A stretch of DNA of 64,000 nt from Streptomyces sp. NBC_00576. GTDB taxonomy: Bacteria > Actinomycetota > Actinomycetes > Streptomycetales > Streptomycetaceae. Positions 24,431 through 35,789 of the stretch are shown here, piece by piece (position 1 is the stretch's first letter; the number at the start of each line of letters is the position of its first letter). The stretch spans positions 9,052,001-9,116,000 of the forward strand of contig NZ_CP107780.1 in the NCBI RefSeq assembly GCF_036345175.1, read 5' to 3'. Under the pieces are notes generated by a model. The model did not search any database, was not told the origin of the DNA, and worked only from the letters and a program-made list of their open reading frames with translations. The position numbers and the translations under genes are program-made.

Positions 24431-26128
24431 TCAGGGGCGGCTGTTGAGGTACGCGCGCCAGCCGCCGTACGTCGTGATGTCCTCGGCGCCTTCGAGGGCG
24501 GCCGGTTCGCAGAGAAAGCCGGGTACGTGAGTGCCGTCGGCGAGTTCGACGCGGCCCAGCGTCATCGGGCGGGGGAGGGCGGCGAGGAAGCGGCCGAGGC
24601 CTTCGGCGGGGAGGCGCCATACCTCGGCCGCGATGGCCGCTCCGCCGGCTTCGCCTTCCCCTTCGCCTACGTGGACGAGGCCCGGCTTCGGCGGGGTCGT
24701 GGGGAGGGCGTGCAGACGGTAGACGGGGGCCGTCGTGGTCGCACGTTCCAACCGGGCTCCCAGAGCCAGGAGCTGGGGGTTCAGCGGCTGGCCCGCGAGA
24801 TGCGCGCCGACCACCGCGAGGCGGGCCTCGGGCTGGATCAGGTGGGCGATCGTGGCGAGCCGGTCGTCGGTGAACGCCGGGCCGATCAGCATCACGCCGA
24901 ACGGGAACCCGTCGACCTCGCCCGCGGGAACGGCCACCGCGGCCAGGTCGAAGAGGTTGGTGGAGTTGGTGAAGCGGCCCAGCCGGGCGTTGGCGCCCAG
25001 CGGGTCGGCGGCGACCTCGGCGAGAGTCGGGTGACCGGGGGCCGTGGGCAGCAACAGGGCGTCGGCGTCGGCCAGTTCCGCGACAGCGCGGGTGCGCAGG
25101 GCGGCCAGCCGCTCCTGGTCGGCGTAGAGCTGGTGGGCGGGGATGTCGCGGGCGCCGGTGATGATGCCGGCGACGGTGGGGTCCAGGGTCGCGGCGGCTT
25201 CGCCACCCTCGGCGAGCAACTTGTCGACAAAGGCGCCCACCGCTGTGTAGCGCTCCGCGACGAACGCGCCCTGGTACAGCATCGCGGCGGCCTCGGTGAA
25301 GGGGGTGAGGTCGAGCGTACGCACGGAGACGCCGGCGGTGCGGAGCTGGGTCACCGCCGTCTCGTACGCCTGTGCCCAGCCCGGGTCGAGTTCGCCGAGT
25401 TGGGCGAGCGGCGGGACCGCCACGCGCCAGGGGCCCGGGGCGCGTTGGGGAAGGGGCGGGAGGTCGCGGGCGGGTGGGGACACCATGTGCGCGAGTGCCT
25501 GCTCGGCCTCGGGGAGCGTCCGGGCGAAGACGGTCACACAGTCGAGGGAGGCGCAGGCCGGGACGACACCGGTGGTGGGGACCAGGCCGCGGGTGGGCTT
25601 GAGGCCGACGATGCCGTTGAAGGCGGCGGGGACGCGGCCGGAGCCGGCGGTGTCGGTGCCGAGGGCGAAGTCGACGAGGCCCAGCGCCACGGCGGTGGCG
25701 GAGCCGGAACTCGAGCCGCCGCTGATGCGGGTGGGGTCGTGGGCGTTGCGGACGGGGCCGTAGGGGGAGCGGGTGCCGACCAGGCCGGTGGCGAACTGGT
25801 CGAGGTTGGTGGTGCCGAGCAGGAGGGCGCCGGCGTCTTTGAGGCGGGCGACGACCGGGGCGTCGGCCTCCGGGTGGTAGGCGTAGGCCGGGCAGCCGGC
25901 GGTGGTGGGGAGGCCCTGGACGTCGATGTTGCCCTTGGCGGCGAAGAGTTTGCCGGCCAGGGGGAGGGGGTCGCCTGCGGCGAGGCGGGCGTCGATGCGG
26001 GTGGCTTCCGCTTCGACCTCTGCGAGAGGGCGCAGGTCGATCCAGACCTCGGGGCGGTCTACGGCGGCGATGCGGGCGTAGGCGATGCGGACTCTGGTGA
26101 GGGTGAGGGTGAGGGTGGGGGTCGGCAT
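24431..26128 (-). CDS. atzF: Allophanate hydrolase (amidase domain plus C-terminal domain)
   Basis: 565 aa. Hydrolyses allophanate to two ammonia and two CO2. Amidase-signature domain (about 40-430) with the Ser-cisSer-Lys triad: Lys in FAAKGNI, the serines in GGSSSGSA and the nucleophile in DTAGSGRVPAA. A C-terminal domain of about 120 residues (from FGVMLIGPAF and onward) is typical of AtzF. The start codon is preceded by (GGTGAG)n-like tandem hexamers that encode the TLTLTLT stretch. It lies 234 nt after the carboxylase gene in the same direction, separated by two inverted copies of an intergenic repeat. Confidence 0.9.
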   Translation of the reverse strand: MPTPTLTLTLTRVRIAYARIAAVDRPEVWIDLRPLAEVEAEATRIDARLAAGDPLPLAGKLFAAKGNIDVQGLPTTAGCPAYAYHPEADAPVVARLKDAGALLLGTTNLDQFATGLVGTRSPYGPVRNAHDPTRISGGSSSGSATAVALGLVDFALGTDTAGSGRVPAAFNGIVGLKPTRGLVPTTGVVPACASLDCVTVFARTLPEAEQALAHMVSPPARDLPPLPQRAPGPWRVAVPPLAQLGELDPGWAQAYETAVTQLRTAGVSVRTLDLTPFTEAAAMLYQGAFVAERYTAVGAFVDKLLAEGGEAAATLDPTVAGIITGARDIPAHQLYADQERLAALRTRAVAELADADALLLPTAPGHPTLAEVAADPLGANARLGRFTNSTNLFDLAAVAVPAGEVDGFPFGVMLIGPAFTDDRLATIAHLIQPEARLAVVGAHLAGQPLNPQLLALGARLERATTTAPVYRLHALPTTPPKPGLVHVGEGEGEAGGAAIAAEVWRLPAEGLGRFLAALPRPMTLGRVELADGTHVPGFLCEPAALEGAEDITTYGGWRAYLNSRP

Positions 26129-26154
26129 CGGTGCTCCTTGGGGGCTGTGGTTGT

Positions 26155-26236
26155 TTCTTCGCCCCCGCCGCCCCTACCCGTCCCATCCCTGGGGCTCCGC
26201 CCCAGACCCCGCTCCTCAAACGCCGGAGGGGCTGGA
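26155..26236 (+). repeat. Intergenic repeat element, copy 2
   Basis: Same block order as copy 1: CGCCCCCGCCGCCCCTACCC, GTCCCATCC, GGGGCTCCGCCCCAGACCCC, CCTCAAACGCCGGAGGGGCTG. Confidence 0.7.
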
Positions 26237-26258
26237 TGATGCCGGCCGGGGCTTGATC

Positions 26259-26359
26259 CTTCAGCCCGTCCGGCGTTTGAGGACGAGCGCGTTCAGCGCG
26301 AAGGGGGGTCTGGTGGGCGCAGCCCCCAGTGATGGGACGGGTAGGGGCGGCGGGGGCGG
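26259..26359 (-). repeat. Intergenic repeat element, copy 3 (inverted relative to copy 2)
   Basis: Reverse complement of the same blocks: CAGCCCGTCCGGCGTTTGAGG at the left end, GGGGGTCTGG...GCAGCCCCCAG in the middle and GGGTAGGGGCGGCGGGGGCG at the right. Copies 2 and 3 face each other across about 22 nt and could pair into a long hairpin in the carboxylase-atzF mRNA. Confidence 0.7.
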
Positions 26360-26362
26360 ATG

Positions 26363-29874
<3,512 letters not shown>

Positions 29875-29878
<4 letters not shown>

Positions 29879-30495
29879 TCCGGGCCCGCCTCGGTGATGG
29901 TCATCTCCACCTCGGTCGGGTCGAAGCCGTTGCAAGGGTTGTTGATCTGGGGGCAGTTGGAGACGAGGACCAGGACATCGCACTCGGCGCGGAGCGTGAG
30001 CGAGAGCCCAGGCGCCGAGAGGCCGTCGACGATGCCGAGCGTGCCGTCCTTCTCCACCGGCACGTTCATGTACCAGTTGATGTTGGAGACCAAGTCCCTT
30101 TTGCCCAGGCCGTGTTTGGCGCCTTCGGCGAGGAAGTTGTCCACGCACGCGTGCTGCGACCAGGTGTGGTGGCCGTACCGCAGGGTGTTCGACTCCTTGG
30201 AGCAGGCGCCGCCGACCGTGTCGTGGCGGCCGATGTCGTCGGCGGACACGGTCATCAGAGGCGTGTGCTCGTTCGACATCAGGACGCTGCCCGTGGTGAG
30301 GAAGATGCCGCCCTGCGCGTGGATCGTGTCGGGCGCGCTGTAACGCACGGACGTGTCGTGGGCGTCGTAGACGAGGAAGTCGACGGCCTGGTTGCCGTGC
30401 AGGTCGGTGATGGTCAGTGTCCCGCCGGCGCGGACGACGGACGACCAGGCGGCACGGGCCGGAACAACGGTCTTCCGGACGATCGGTGTGGTCAT
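29875..30495 (-). CDS. DUF1989 protein, urea carboxylase-associated (carboxyguanidine deiminase subunit)
   Basis: 206 aa from ATG 30495, overlapping its neighbours by 4 nt on both sides. DUF1989 family, long annotated as urea amidolyase-associated protein; pairs of these are now known as the CgdA/CgdB subunits of carboxyguanidine deiminase. Seen: GGTLTITDLHGNQAVDFLVYD, the histidine/cysteine-rich HHTWSQHACVDN segment, INWYMNVPV and CPQINNPCNGFDPTEV near the C-terminus. The conserved Cys and His residues suggest a metal site. It is a paralogue of the next gene upstream. Confidence 0.85.
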
Positions 30496-31316
30496 GCGAG
30501 CCCCCTCGCGGCAAGGAATTCGGCGGTGTTCAGGAACGCGCGGCGGCCTTCGGGCGTGGCCTCCCACAGGGGGTCGCCGGGGCGGGTGGCCTCGGCGCGC
30601 CAGGCCAGCACCTCCAGCGGGGTGCTGACGTAGTCGTCGCGCGGGTCTGCGGGGTGCGGGACGTTCGCGATCAGCACCGTGAGGTCCTGCTCGGCGCGCA
30701 GTGTCACACTGCCGCCCGGTCCGGCCGAGCCGGTGAAGTCGAGGGCGCCGTCCTCGCCTGCCTCCACGCCCTGGAAGAAGGAGAGCGAGGGCGGCAGATC
30801 GCGCGGCTGGAGGCCGTTCTTGGCCGCGGCCAGCTTGAACAGCTCACGGCCGGCGGGGGAGGGCGACTGGGGGGTGCCGTCGCCGTACCGGTTCGTGTTG
30901 CGTACGAGGGTCGAGGTGCCGCAGAGCGCGTCGTGGCGCCCGGAGGTGTCGGCGACCAGCGTGGCGAGGACACGGCCCTGGTCGGACAGGAGCAACTGTC
31001 CCTCGCCGAGATAGGCGTTCCACTGCACCTTGACCGTGTCGGCGACGTTCAGCCGCTCCCAGGGCCGGTCCGCGACGAAGAGCAGTAGATGGGCGCAGGC
31101 GTCACCGCGCAGGTCGGTCAGGCGCAGCTCGGTGCCGCGGGCCAGCACCCGGTGCGTGTAGTTACCGCCGGCCACGGTCTCGGCCCACACCAGATGGCCG
31201 GCCGCACAGGGCGGCGCCGGCCAGTCGGCGGCCGGGACGACGGGCATGGCCTCGGCCTGGGCGCCCTCCTGGGCGCGGGCGTGGTCGCGGGCTCCGTACG
31301 TGGTCGATGTCCCCAT
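30492..31316 (-). CDS. DUF1989 protein, second carboxyguanidine deiminase subunit
   Basis: 274 aa from ATG 31316 (CGGAGG, 7 nt spacing). Longer paralogue of the downstream gene with an extra N-terminal stretch of about 65 residues. Family features: TELRLTDLRGDACAHLLLF, WNAYLGEGQLLLSDQGRVLA, DALCGTST, LSFFQGV and a C-terminal NVPHPADPRDDYVSTP block. First gene of the minus-strand catabolic operon (DUF1989, DUF1989, carboxylase, atzF). Preceded by the palindromic operator at 31382-31401 and divergent from the TetR gene. Confidence 0.85.
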   Translation of the reverse strand: MGTSTTYGARDHARAQEGAQAEAMPVVPAADWPAPPCAAGHLVWAETVAGGNYTHRVLARGTELRLTDLRGDACAHLLLFVADRPWERLNVADTVKVQWNAYLGEGQLLLSDQGRVLATLVADTSGRHDALCGTSTLVRNTNRYGDGTPQSPSPAGRELFKLAAAKNGLQPRDLPPSLSFFQGVEAGEDGALDFTGSAGPGGSVTLRAEQDLTVLIANVPHPADPRDDYVSTPLEVLAWRAEATRPGDPLWEATPEGRRAFLNTAEFLAARGLA

Positions 31317-31381
31317 CGGGGGTCCTCCGGCTCCGAAGTCGTACTGCTTCTCGTGGTCCTTGTGCCTGTCCTGCTGCAGAG

Positions 31382-31401
31382 TTTCTGTCGCTCGACAGAA
31401 A
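31382..31401. promoter_or_regulatory. Palindromic operator of the carboxylase operon / TetR gene
   Basis: TTTCTGTCG-CT-CGACAGAAA, a perfect 9-2-9 inverted repeat followed by TTAGG. It lies 66 nt upstream of the operon start and about 100 nt upstream of tetR. A near copy precedes the permease at 41836-41855. Confidence 0.75.
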
Positions 31402-31502
31402 TTAGGCGGGCGGCGAGACACGGCAGTTGCCCGTGCGTTTCCACCCGGTTACCGATTGCTCACGAAGATCGCCGGACGGGGTGGTGTGCGAGGATCGAAC
31501 GC

Positions 31503-32138
31503 ATGGGAACGACGGGCGGGCCGGGCGGACGGCGGGTCGGCAGACCGCGGGCCGCACAGCGGCCGGACAGTGGGCTCGCCCCGCGGGCCGAACTGCTCAC
31601 CGCGGCCGCCGAGTTGTTCACCACCCGGGGCTACGCGGCCACCACCACCCGGACCATCGCCGAGCGGGCGGGGATGCGTCAGGCGTCCATGTATCACTAC
31701 GTCTCCGGCAAGGAGGAGCTGCTCGCCGAGCTCCTGGAGTCCACCGTCACCCCCTCGTTGACGTACGCCCGCGGGCTGCTCGCCGACGACGCGACCCCGG
31801 CCGAGGACCGGCTGTGGGAGCTGTGCCGCACCGACGTCGAGCTGCTCTGCGGCGGCCCGCACAACCTCGGCGGTCTCTACCTCCTTCCCGAGGTGCGCGC
31901 CGAACGCTTCGCCGGCTTCCACGCCGTGCGGGCCGAACTCAAGGACACCTACCGGCAGTTGCTCGCGGCGACGGCCGCCGGGAGCGCGCTCGCCAAGAGC
32001 GAGCTGGATCTGCGGACGGATCTGCTCTTCGGGCTCATCGAGGGCGTCATCCTCGTGCACCGCTCCGACCCCGAGCGCCCGGTTTCCGCCTTCGCTGAAG
32101 CCACGGCGGACGCGGCGCTGCGCATCGCCGGTATCTGA
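31503..32138 (+). CDS. TetR-family regulator of the divergent catabolic operon
   Basis: 211 aa from ATG 31503; upstream in-frame sequence back to 31089 runs antisense to the DUF1989 gene and is not used. The N-terminal HTH (AAAELFTTRGYAATTTRTIAERAGMRQASMYHYV) is canonical TetR, followed by an all-helical ligand domain ending DLLFGLIEGVILVH. Divergent position and the shared palindrome make it the likely repressor of the carboxylase operon and of the permease at 40239. Ligand unknown, possibly guanidine, urea or a carboxylated product. Confidence 0.88.
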   Translation: MGTTGGPGGRRVGRPRAAQRPDSGLAPRAELLTAAAELFTTRGYAATTTRTIAERAGMRQASMYHYVSGKEELLAELLESTVTPSLTYARGLLADDATPAEDRLWELCRTDVELLCGGPHNLGGLYLLPEVRAERFAGFHAVRAELKDTYRQLLAATAAGSALAKSELDLRTDLLFGLIEGVILVHRSDPERPVSAFAEATADAALRIAGI

Positions 32139-32465
32139 GACTCAAGACGGCTCCCGGGGCTCCGGAGGCCTGCATTCACCCGTCACGGTGAGTGGTTTTC
32201 GTACGCTCATGCGTCGTAACGCATCGTGTGCGATTGCATCCGTAGCGTGCAAATGGGCCGAGAGTACTCCAGTTGCGAGGGGTATTTCAGAGGCTTGCGG
32301 AATATGACACGGCGTTGATCCGGTCGGACTAAGCTCGCCCGCAGCGCACCGAGTTGGGATGTATTCGTGCGCTTGTTCGCAAAAATACCGAAGATCCAGA
32401 CAGTTCCCAGACGTACCCCACAGCAAGCTCCCCCAACCCCAGCCGATTTGTCTCAGAGGGCATAC
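32139..32465 (+). other. Gene-free region before the conservon
   Basis: No convincing gene. It contains the inverted repeat ATGCGT-CGTA-ACGCAT (32209-32224) and runs, in frame with rarA, from GTG 32367. Presumed rarA promoter/operator region. Confidence 0.4.
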
Positions 32466-34211
32466 ATGGTGAGTGTTCAAACGCCTCCCGGTGGCCGTGA
32501 ACTTCCCTACGCGCGCGTGCTGTTGCTACCTGCCATAGCAATGGCCGGGGCGACCGGAGCCGCCGTCGCCCTGGTGACGGGGCCGGCCCGGGCCGCCGTC
32601 GGCTGGTTCGGAGCCGTGGCCACGGTGCTGGTCGTCGCGGTCGCCGCCGAAGCGGTCCGCCGCGGCCGTAGCGTCCGCAACCTGCGTGCGGAGCACGCCC
32701 GTCACACCGCGTATCTGGAACGGCGTATCGCCGCCCACGACGAGGACTTCGAGTGGTTCGGCAAGGAAGTCCTGCCGTACGCGCTCCAGGTGCTGCGCGG
32801 TGTCGGTTCACCCACAGGGGTGATTCGCGAACTAAGTGGGCCGGACTCTCCGTACCGCGAACTCCCGGTACCGCAGCGCAAGCTGCTGGAGAAGGTCCTG
32901 GAGATCATCGACCGCGAGGAGGCCATGCGGGACGGATCGCAGCGCGCGTTCGTCAGCATCGCCCGGCGTGTTCAGGCGATCGTCCACCAGCAGGCCAACG
33001 AACTCCGGGAGATGGAGGAGGACCACGGCCGCAACCCCGAGGTCTTCGACGACCTCCTGCGCATCGACCACGGCACCGCGCTGATCGGCCGCCTCGCCGA
33101 CTCCATCTCCGTGCTCGGCGGTGGCCGGCCCGGACGCCAGTGGCCCCAGCCCGTCGCGCTGTACAGCGTGCTGCGCGGAGCGATGTCCCGGATCCTGGAG
33201 TACCGCCGCATCGATCTGTCCTCCATCGCGAAGGTCAACGTCGACGGCAACTCCGTCGAGCCGCTCATCCATGCGGCAGCCGAACTCCTCGACAACGCCA
33301 CGCGCTACTCGCCGCCCCACACCAAGGTGCATGTCACCGCGACCGAGGTGCAGACCGGCATCGCCATCGAGATCGAGGACGCCGGCGTCAGCCTCAGCGA
33401 GGAGTCACGCAAGCGCGCCGAGGACATGATCGCCCGCGCCCAGGCCGGGTTCGACCTCAACGACCTCGGTGAGTCCCCGCGGCTCGGCCTGGCGGTCGTG
33501 GGGCGCCTCTGCGAGTCGTACAAGATGCAGATCTCGCTCAGGCCGTCCGCGTACGGCGGTGTCCGCGCCGTTCTGGTCGTGCCGTCCGACATGCTCACCA
33601 GCGACCCCGCCCCGGGCTTCGCCCACGGCATCGGTGCCACCGCCGCACCCAAGATCGAACTCGGCGCGCTGGAAGGCCCCAAGCGCCCGCCCAAGAAGCG
33701 CCGCCCCACGACGGGCCCGCGGATCCCGGCGTCGGTCTCCATGGAGGACGACATCCCGGAGGTCACCGAGTGGACCGAGAACGGTCTGCCGCAGCGCCGC
33801 AGCCGGGTCAAGACCCCGCTCAGCGAGCGGTACGCCCGTTCCAGGGCCGCCGAGGCCGAGATGGACGCAGACCCGGAGCTTCGGAAACTGTGGCAGCCCG
33901 AGTCGCTGAAGAAGGACAAGGAAGACGAGCCCCTGCCGGGCCTGTGGGTCGAGGCGTTCATGGAGGGCCTCAAGGGCGACCCGGACCCCACGGCCTTCAC
34001 CAGGAACCCCGACGACCCGACGACGTTCTCGGATCACCCGGACGACGCGGTCGACTTCACCGCCTTCCCGGCCGCCGGCTCCAGAGCCCCCGGCGGCCAC
34101 CCGGACGACCGGGCGGCCTTCGGCGGCCGCCGGGAAGACCCGACCGCATCCAGCGCGACCAACCAGCAGCCGGCCCACGCCGAGGCCGACGACGAGGGGG
34201 ACCTCAAGTGA
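32466..34211 (+). CDS. rarA: Conservon sensor-like protein RarA/CvnA
   Basis: 581 aa from ATG 32466 (AGAGGG 6 nt upstream); GTG 32367 would add 33 residues. Two N-terminal membrane segments (about 15-65) with almost no extracellular loop, a cytoplasmic helical region with a histidine in the phosphoacceptor-like position (His202 in RIDHGTALI), and a HATPase_c domain with the N-box ELLDN (273-277) and DAGVSL. A long disordered Pro/Asp-rich tail (about 420-581) follows. In S. coelicolor, conservon 9 (rarA-E) represses aerial development. RarA probably controls the RarB/RarD GTPase module at the membrane. Confidence 0.92.
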   Translation: MVSVQTPPGGRELPYARVLLLPAIAMAGATGAAVALVTGPARAAVGWFGAVATVLVVAVAAEAVRRGRSVRNLRAEHARHTAYLERRIAAHDEDFEWFGKEVLPYALQVLRGVGSPTGVIRELSGPDSPYRELPVPQRKLLEKVLEIIDREEAMRDGSQRAFVSIARRVQAIVHQQANELREMEEDHGRNPEVFDDLLRIDHGTALIGRLADSISVLGGGRPGRQWPQPVALYSVLRGAMSRILEYRRIDLSSIAKVNVDGNSVEPLIHAAAELLDNATRYSPPHTKVHVTATEVQTGIAIEIEDAGVSLSEESRKRAEDMIARAQAGFDLNDLGESPRLGLAVVGRLCESYKMQISLRPSAYGGVRAVLVVPSDMLTSDPAPGFAHGIGATAAPKIELGALEGPKRPPKKRRPTTGPRIPASVSMEDDIPEVTEWTENGLPQRRSRVKTPLSERYARSRAAEAEMDADPELRKLWQPESLKKDKEDEPLPGLWVEAFMEGLKGDPDPTAFTRNPDDPTTFSDHPDDAVDFTAFPAAGSRAPGGHPDDRAAFGGRREDPTASSATNQQPAHAEADDEGDLK

Positions 34212-34615
34212 TCTCGCAGCGAGCCAACTTCGACTGGATGCTCAAGGAGCTCGCCGACGGCGTACCGGGCGTCCAGCAGATCGTGGTGCTCTCCGCCGAC
34301 GGCCTCCGCATCGCCCGCTACGGCGGCGACCCCGACGCCGCCGACCGTGTCGCCGCCGCCTGCGCCGGACTGCAGAGCCTCGCGGGAGCTGTCGCGCACG
34401 AGATCCCGGACAGCGACGGCACGATGCGCATGGTCATCATCGAGGTCACCGGCGGTTACTTCTACCTGATGGCCGCCGGCCCCAACGCCTACCTCGCGGT
34501 CCTCGCCAACGTGGTCGCCGAACCCGGCAACATGAGCAACCACATGCGCGACCTCGTCATCCGGATCGGCGCTCACCTCACCAGTCCGCCCCGGCGGAAC
34601 GGGCAGACCGTATGA
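34208..34615 (+). CDS. rarB: Roadblock/LC7 protein RarB/CvnB
   Basis: 135 aa from GTG 34208, overlapping the rarA stop by 4 nt (GTGA). Roadblock/LC7 fold: FDWMLKELADGVPGVQQIVVLSADGLRIAR, then the conserved glycines and a YFYLMAAGPNAYLAVLA strand. Family members bind small GTPases (MglB-like) and act as GTPase-activating or scaffold partners; here the partner is RarD. The next gene also overlaps by 4 nt. Confidence 0.94.
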   Translation: MISQRANFDWMLKELADGVPGVQQIVVLSADGLRIARYGGDPDAADRVAAACAGLQSLAGAVAHEIPDSDGTMRMVIIEVTGGYFYLMAAGPNAYLAVLANVVAEPGNMSNHMRDLVIRIGAHLTSPPRRNGQTV

Positions 34616-35070
34616 CTCCTCCGCAGCGCCGACGGCGCTACCCGATCAAGCAGGAGCCCCCGCCGGAGTCTCTCCCGCAGAGCGCGGCCGGTGTGGAGGG
34701 CGGGGCAGGTCAGGAGGGCGCGAAGGGCAAGGAAGGGGAGCGGAAGAACCCCGAACGGCTCTATGTGCTCACCGGCGCGACCCAGGGCGGCGAGCGCGCC
34801 TCCCTCGACCTCGTCACGTTAATCGTGGCGTGCGCCGAACCCCCGCCCGCCGCCCCGCCGGAGCAGTCGGCGCTGCTCCGCCTCTGCAAGGCCCCTCTGT
34901 CGGTGGCCGAGCTCTCGGCCTACCTCAACCTGCCGTTCAGCGTGGTGACCGTCCTGCTCACCGAGCTGCTGACGGCCGAACTGGTCCAGGCGCGCGATCC
35001 GCTCATCAGCCAGTCGCTGGCCGACCGTTCCCTCCTCGAAGCGGTGATGCATGGACTTCAAAAGCTCTGA
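34612..35070 (+). CDS. rarC: DUF742 protein RarC/CvnC, with a TTA codon
   Basis: 152 aa. DUF742: basic N-terminal tail, then RLYVLTGATQGGERASLDLVTLIVA and a winged-helix-like C-terminal part (LCKAPLSVAELSAYLNLPFSVVTVLLTEL, YL-type). Conservon component of unknown biochemical function. Codon 70 (34819-34821) is TTA, the rare leucine codon read by the bldA tRNA in Streptomyces and the only TTA I found in the window's coding sequences. The gene overlaps rarB by 4 nt and rarD by 20 nt. Confidence 0.93.
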   Translation: MTPPQRRRRYPIKQEPPPESLPQSAAGVEGGAGQEGAKGKEGERKNPERLYVLTGATQGGERASLDLVTLIVACAEPPPAAPPEQSALLRLCKAPLSVAELSAYLNLPFSVVTVLLTELLTAELVQARDPLISQSLADRSLLEAVMHGLQKL

Positions 35071-35671
35071 CACCATCACGGGTCCACGGACCGAGGACCG
35101 GCTGCCGCACTCCACCCAGGCCGCGGTGAAGATCGTGATCGTGGGCGGTTTCGGCGTCGGCAAGACGACCATGGTCGGCTCGGTCAGCGAGATCAGGCCG
35201 CTGACCACCGAAGAGACCATGACGCAGGCCGGCATCGGAGTCGACGACAACTACGGCTCCGATTCCAAGACCGCCACCACCGTGGCCATGGACTTCGGCC
35301 GCATCAGCATCACCGACCAACTGGTGCTGTACCTGTTCGGCACCCCCGGCCAGGAACGCTTCTGGTTCCTGTGGAACGGGCTGTTCGAAGGCGCGCTCGG
35401 TGCTGTCGTCCTGATCGACACCCGGCGCCTGGAAGTCAGCTTCGACGTCATAGGGCGCCTGGAGGAGCGCGGCGTACCTTTCGTCATCGCCGTCAACTCC
35501 TTTCCGGACGCGCCCCGTTACCCGATCGAGGACCTGCGCGCGGCTCTCGACCTGGCCCCGGAGATCCCCATCGTGGAGTGCGACGCACGGCGGCGGGCTT
35601 CCAGCAGGGACACGCTCATGACGCTGATGCGCTTTCTGCATTCGCTGGAGATGGCGAAGGCGTCTGTCTGA
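35051..35671 (+). CDS. rarD: Small GTPase RarD/CvnD
   Basis: 206 aa, overlapping rarC by 20 nt. P-loop GGFGVGKT (32-39), switch II FGTPGQERF, and a G4 region NSFPD in place of NKxD, as in other conservon GTPases (MglA/SarA-like). It would cycle between GTP and GDP at the membrane under RarA/RarB control and pass the signal on, possibly to the P450 RarE. Confidence 0.94.
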   Translation: MDFKSSDTITGPRTEDRLPHSTQAAVKIVIVGGFGVGKTTMVGSVSEIRPLTTEETMTQAGIGVDDNYGSDSKTATTVAMDFGRISITDQLVLYLFGTPGQERFWFLWNGLFEGALGAVVLIDTRRLEVSFDVIGRLEERGVPFVIAVNSFPDAPRYPIEDLRAALDLAPEIPIVECDARRRASSRDTLMTLMRFLHSLEMAKASV

Positions 35672-35789
35672 ACGCGCTGATCAGCAATCCATATCCAGCA
35701 CCCCACAACCCGTACATCGGCACCCGTACGGACTGACTCCCCATCAACTCATCTGACACCGGATCCACTTCAGTTTCGGAGCGATCACC

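Noticed and set aside
30679..31088. Upstream in-frame extension of the TetR gene and antisense frames over the DUF1989 gene.
   Set aside because: The TetR fold starts after ATG 31503; the extension is antisense to a confirmed gene.
31317..31502. Guanidine-I (ykkC) riboswitch before the carboxylase operon.
   Set aside because: No ykkC core sequences; the space is occupied by the TetR-type palindrome.
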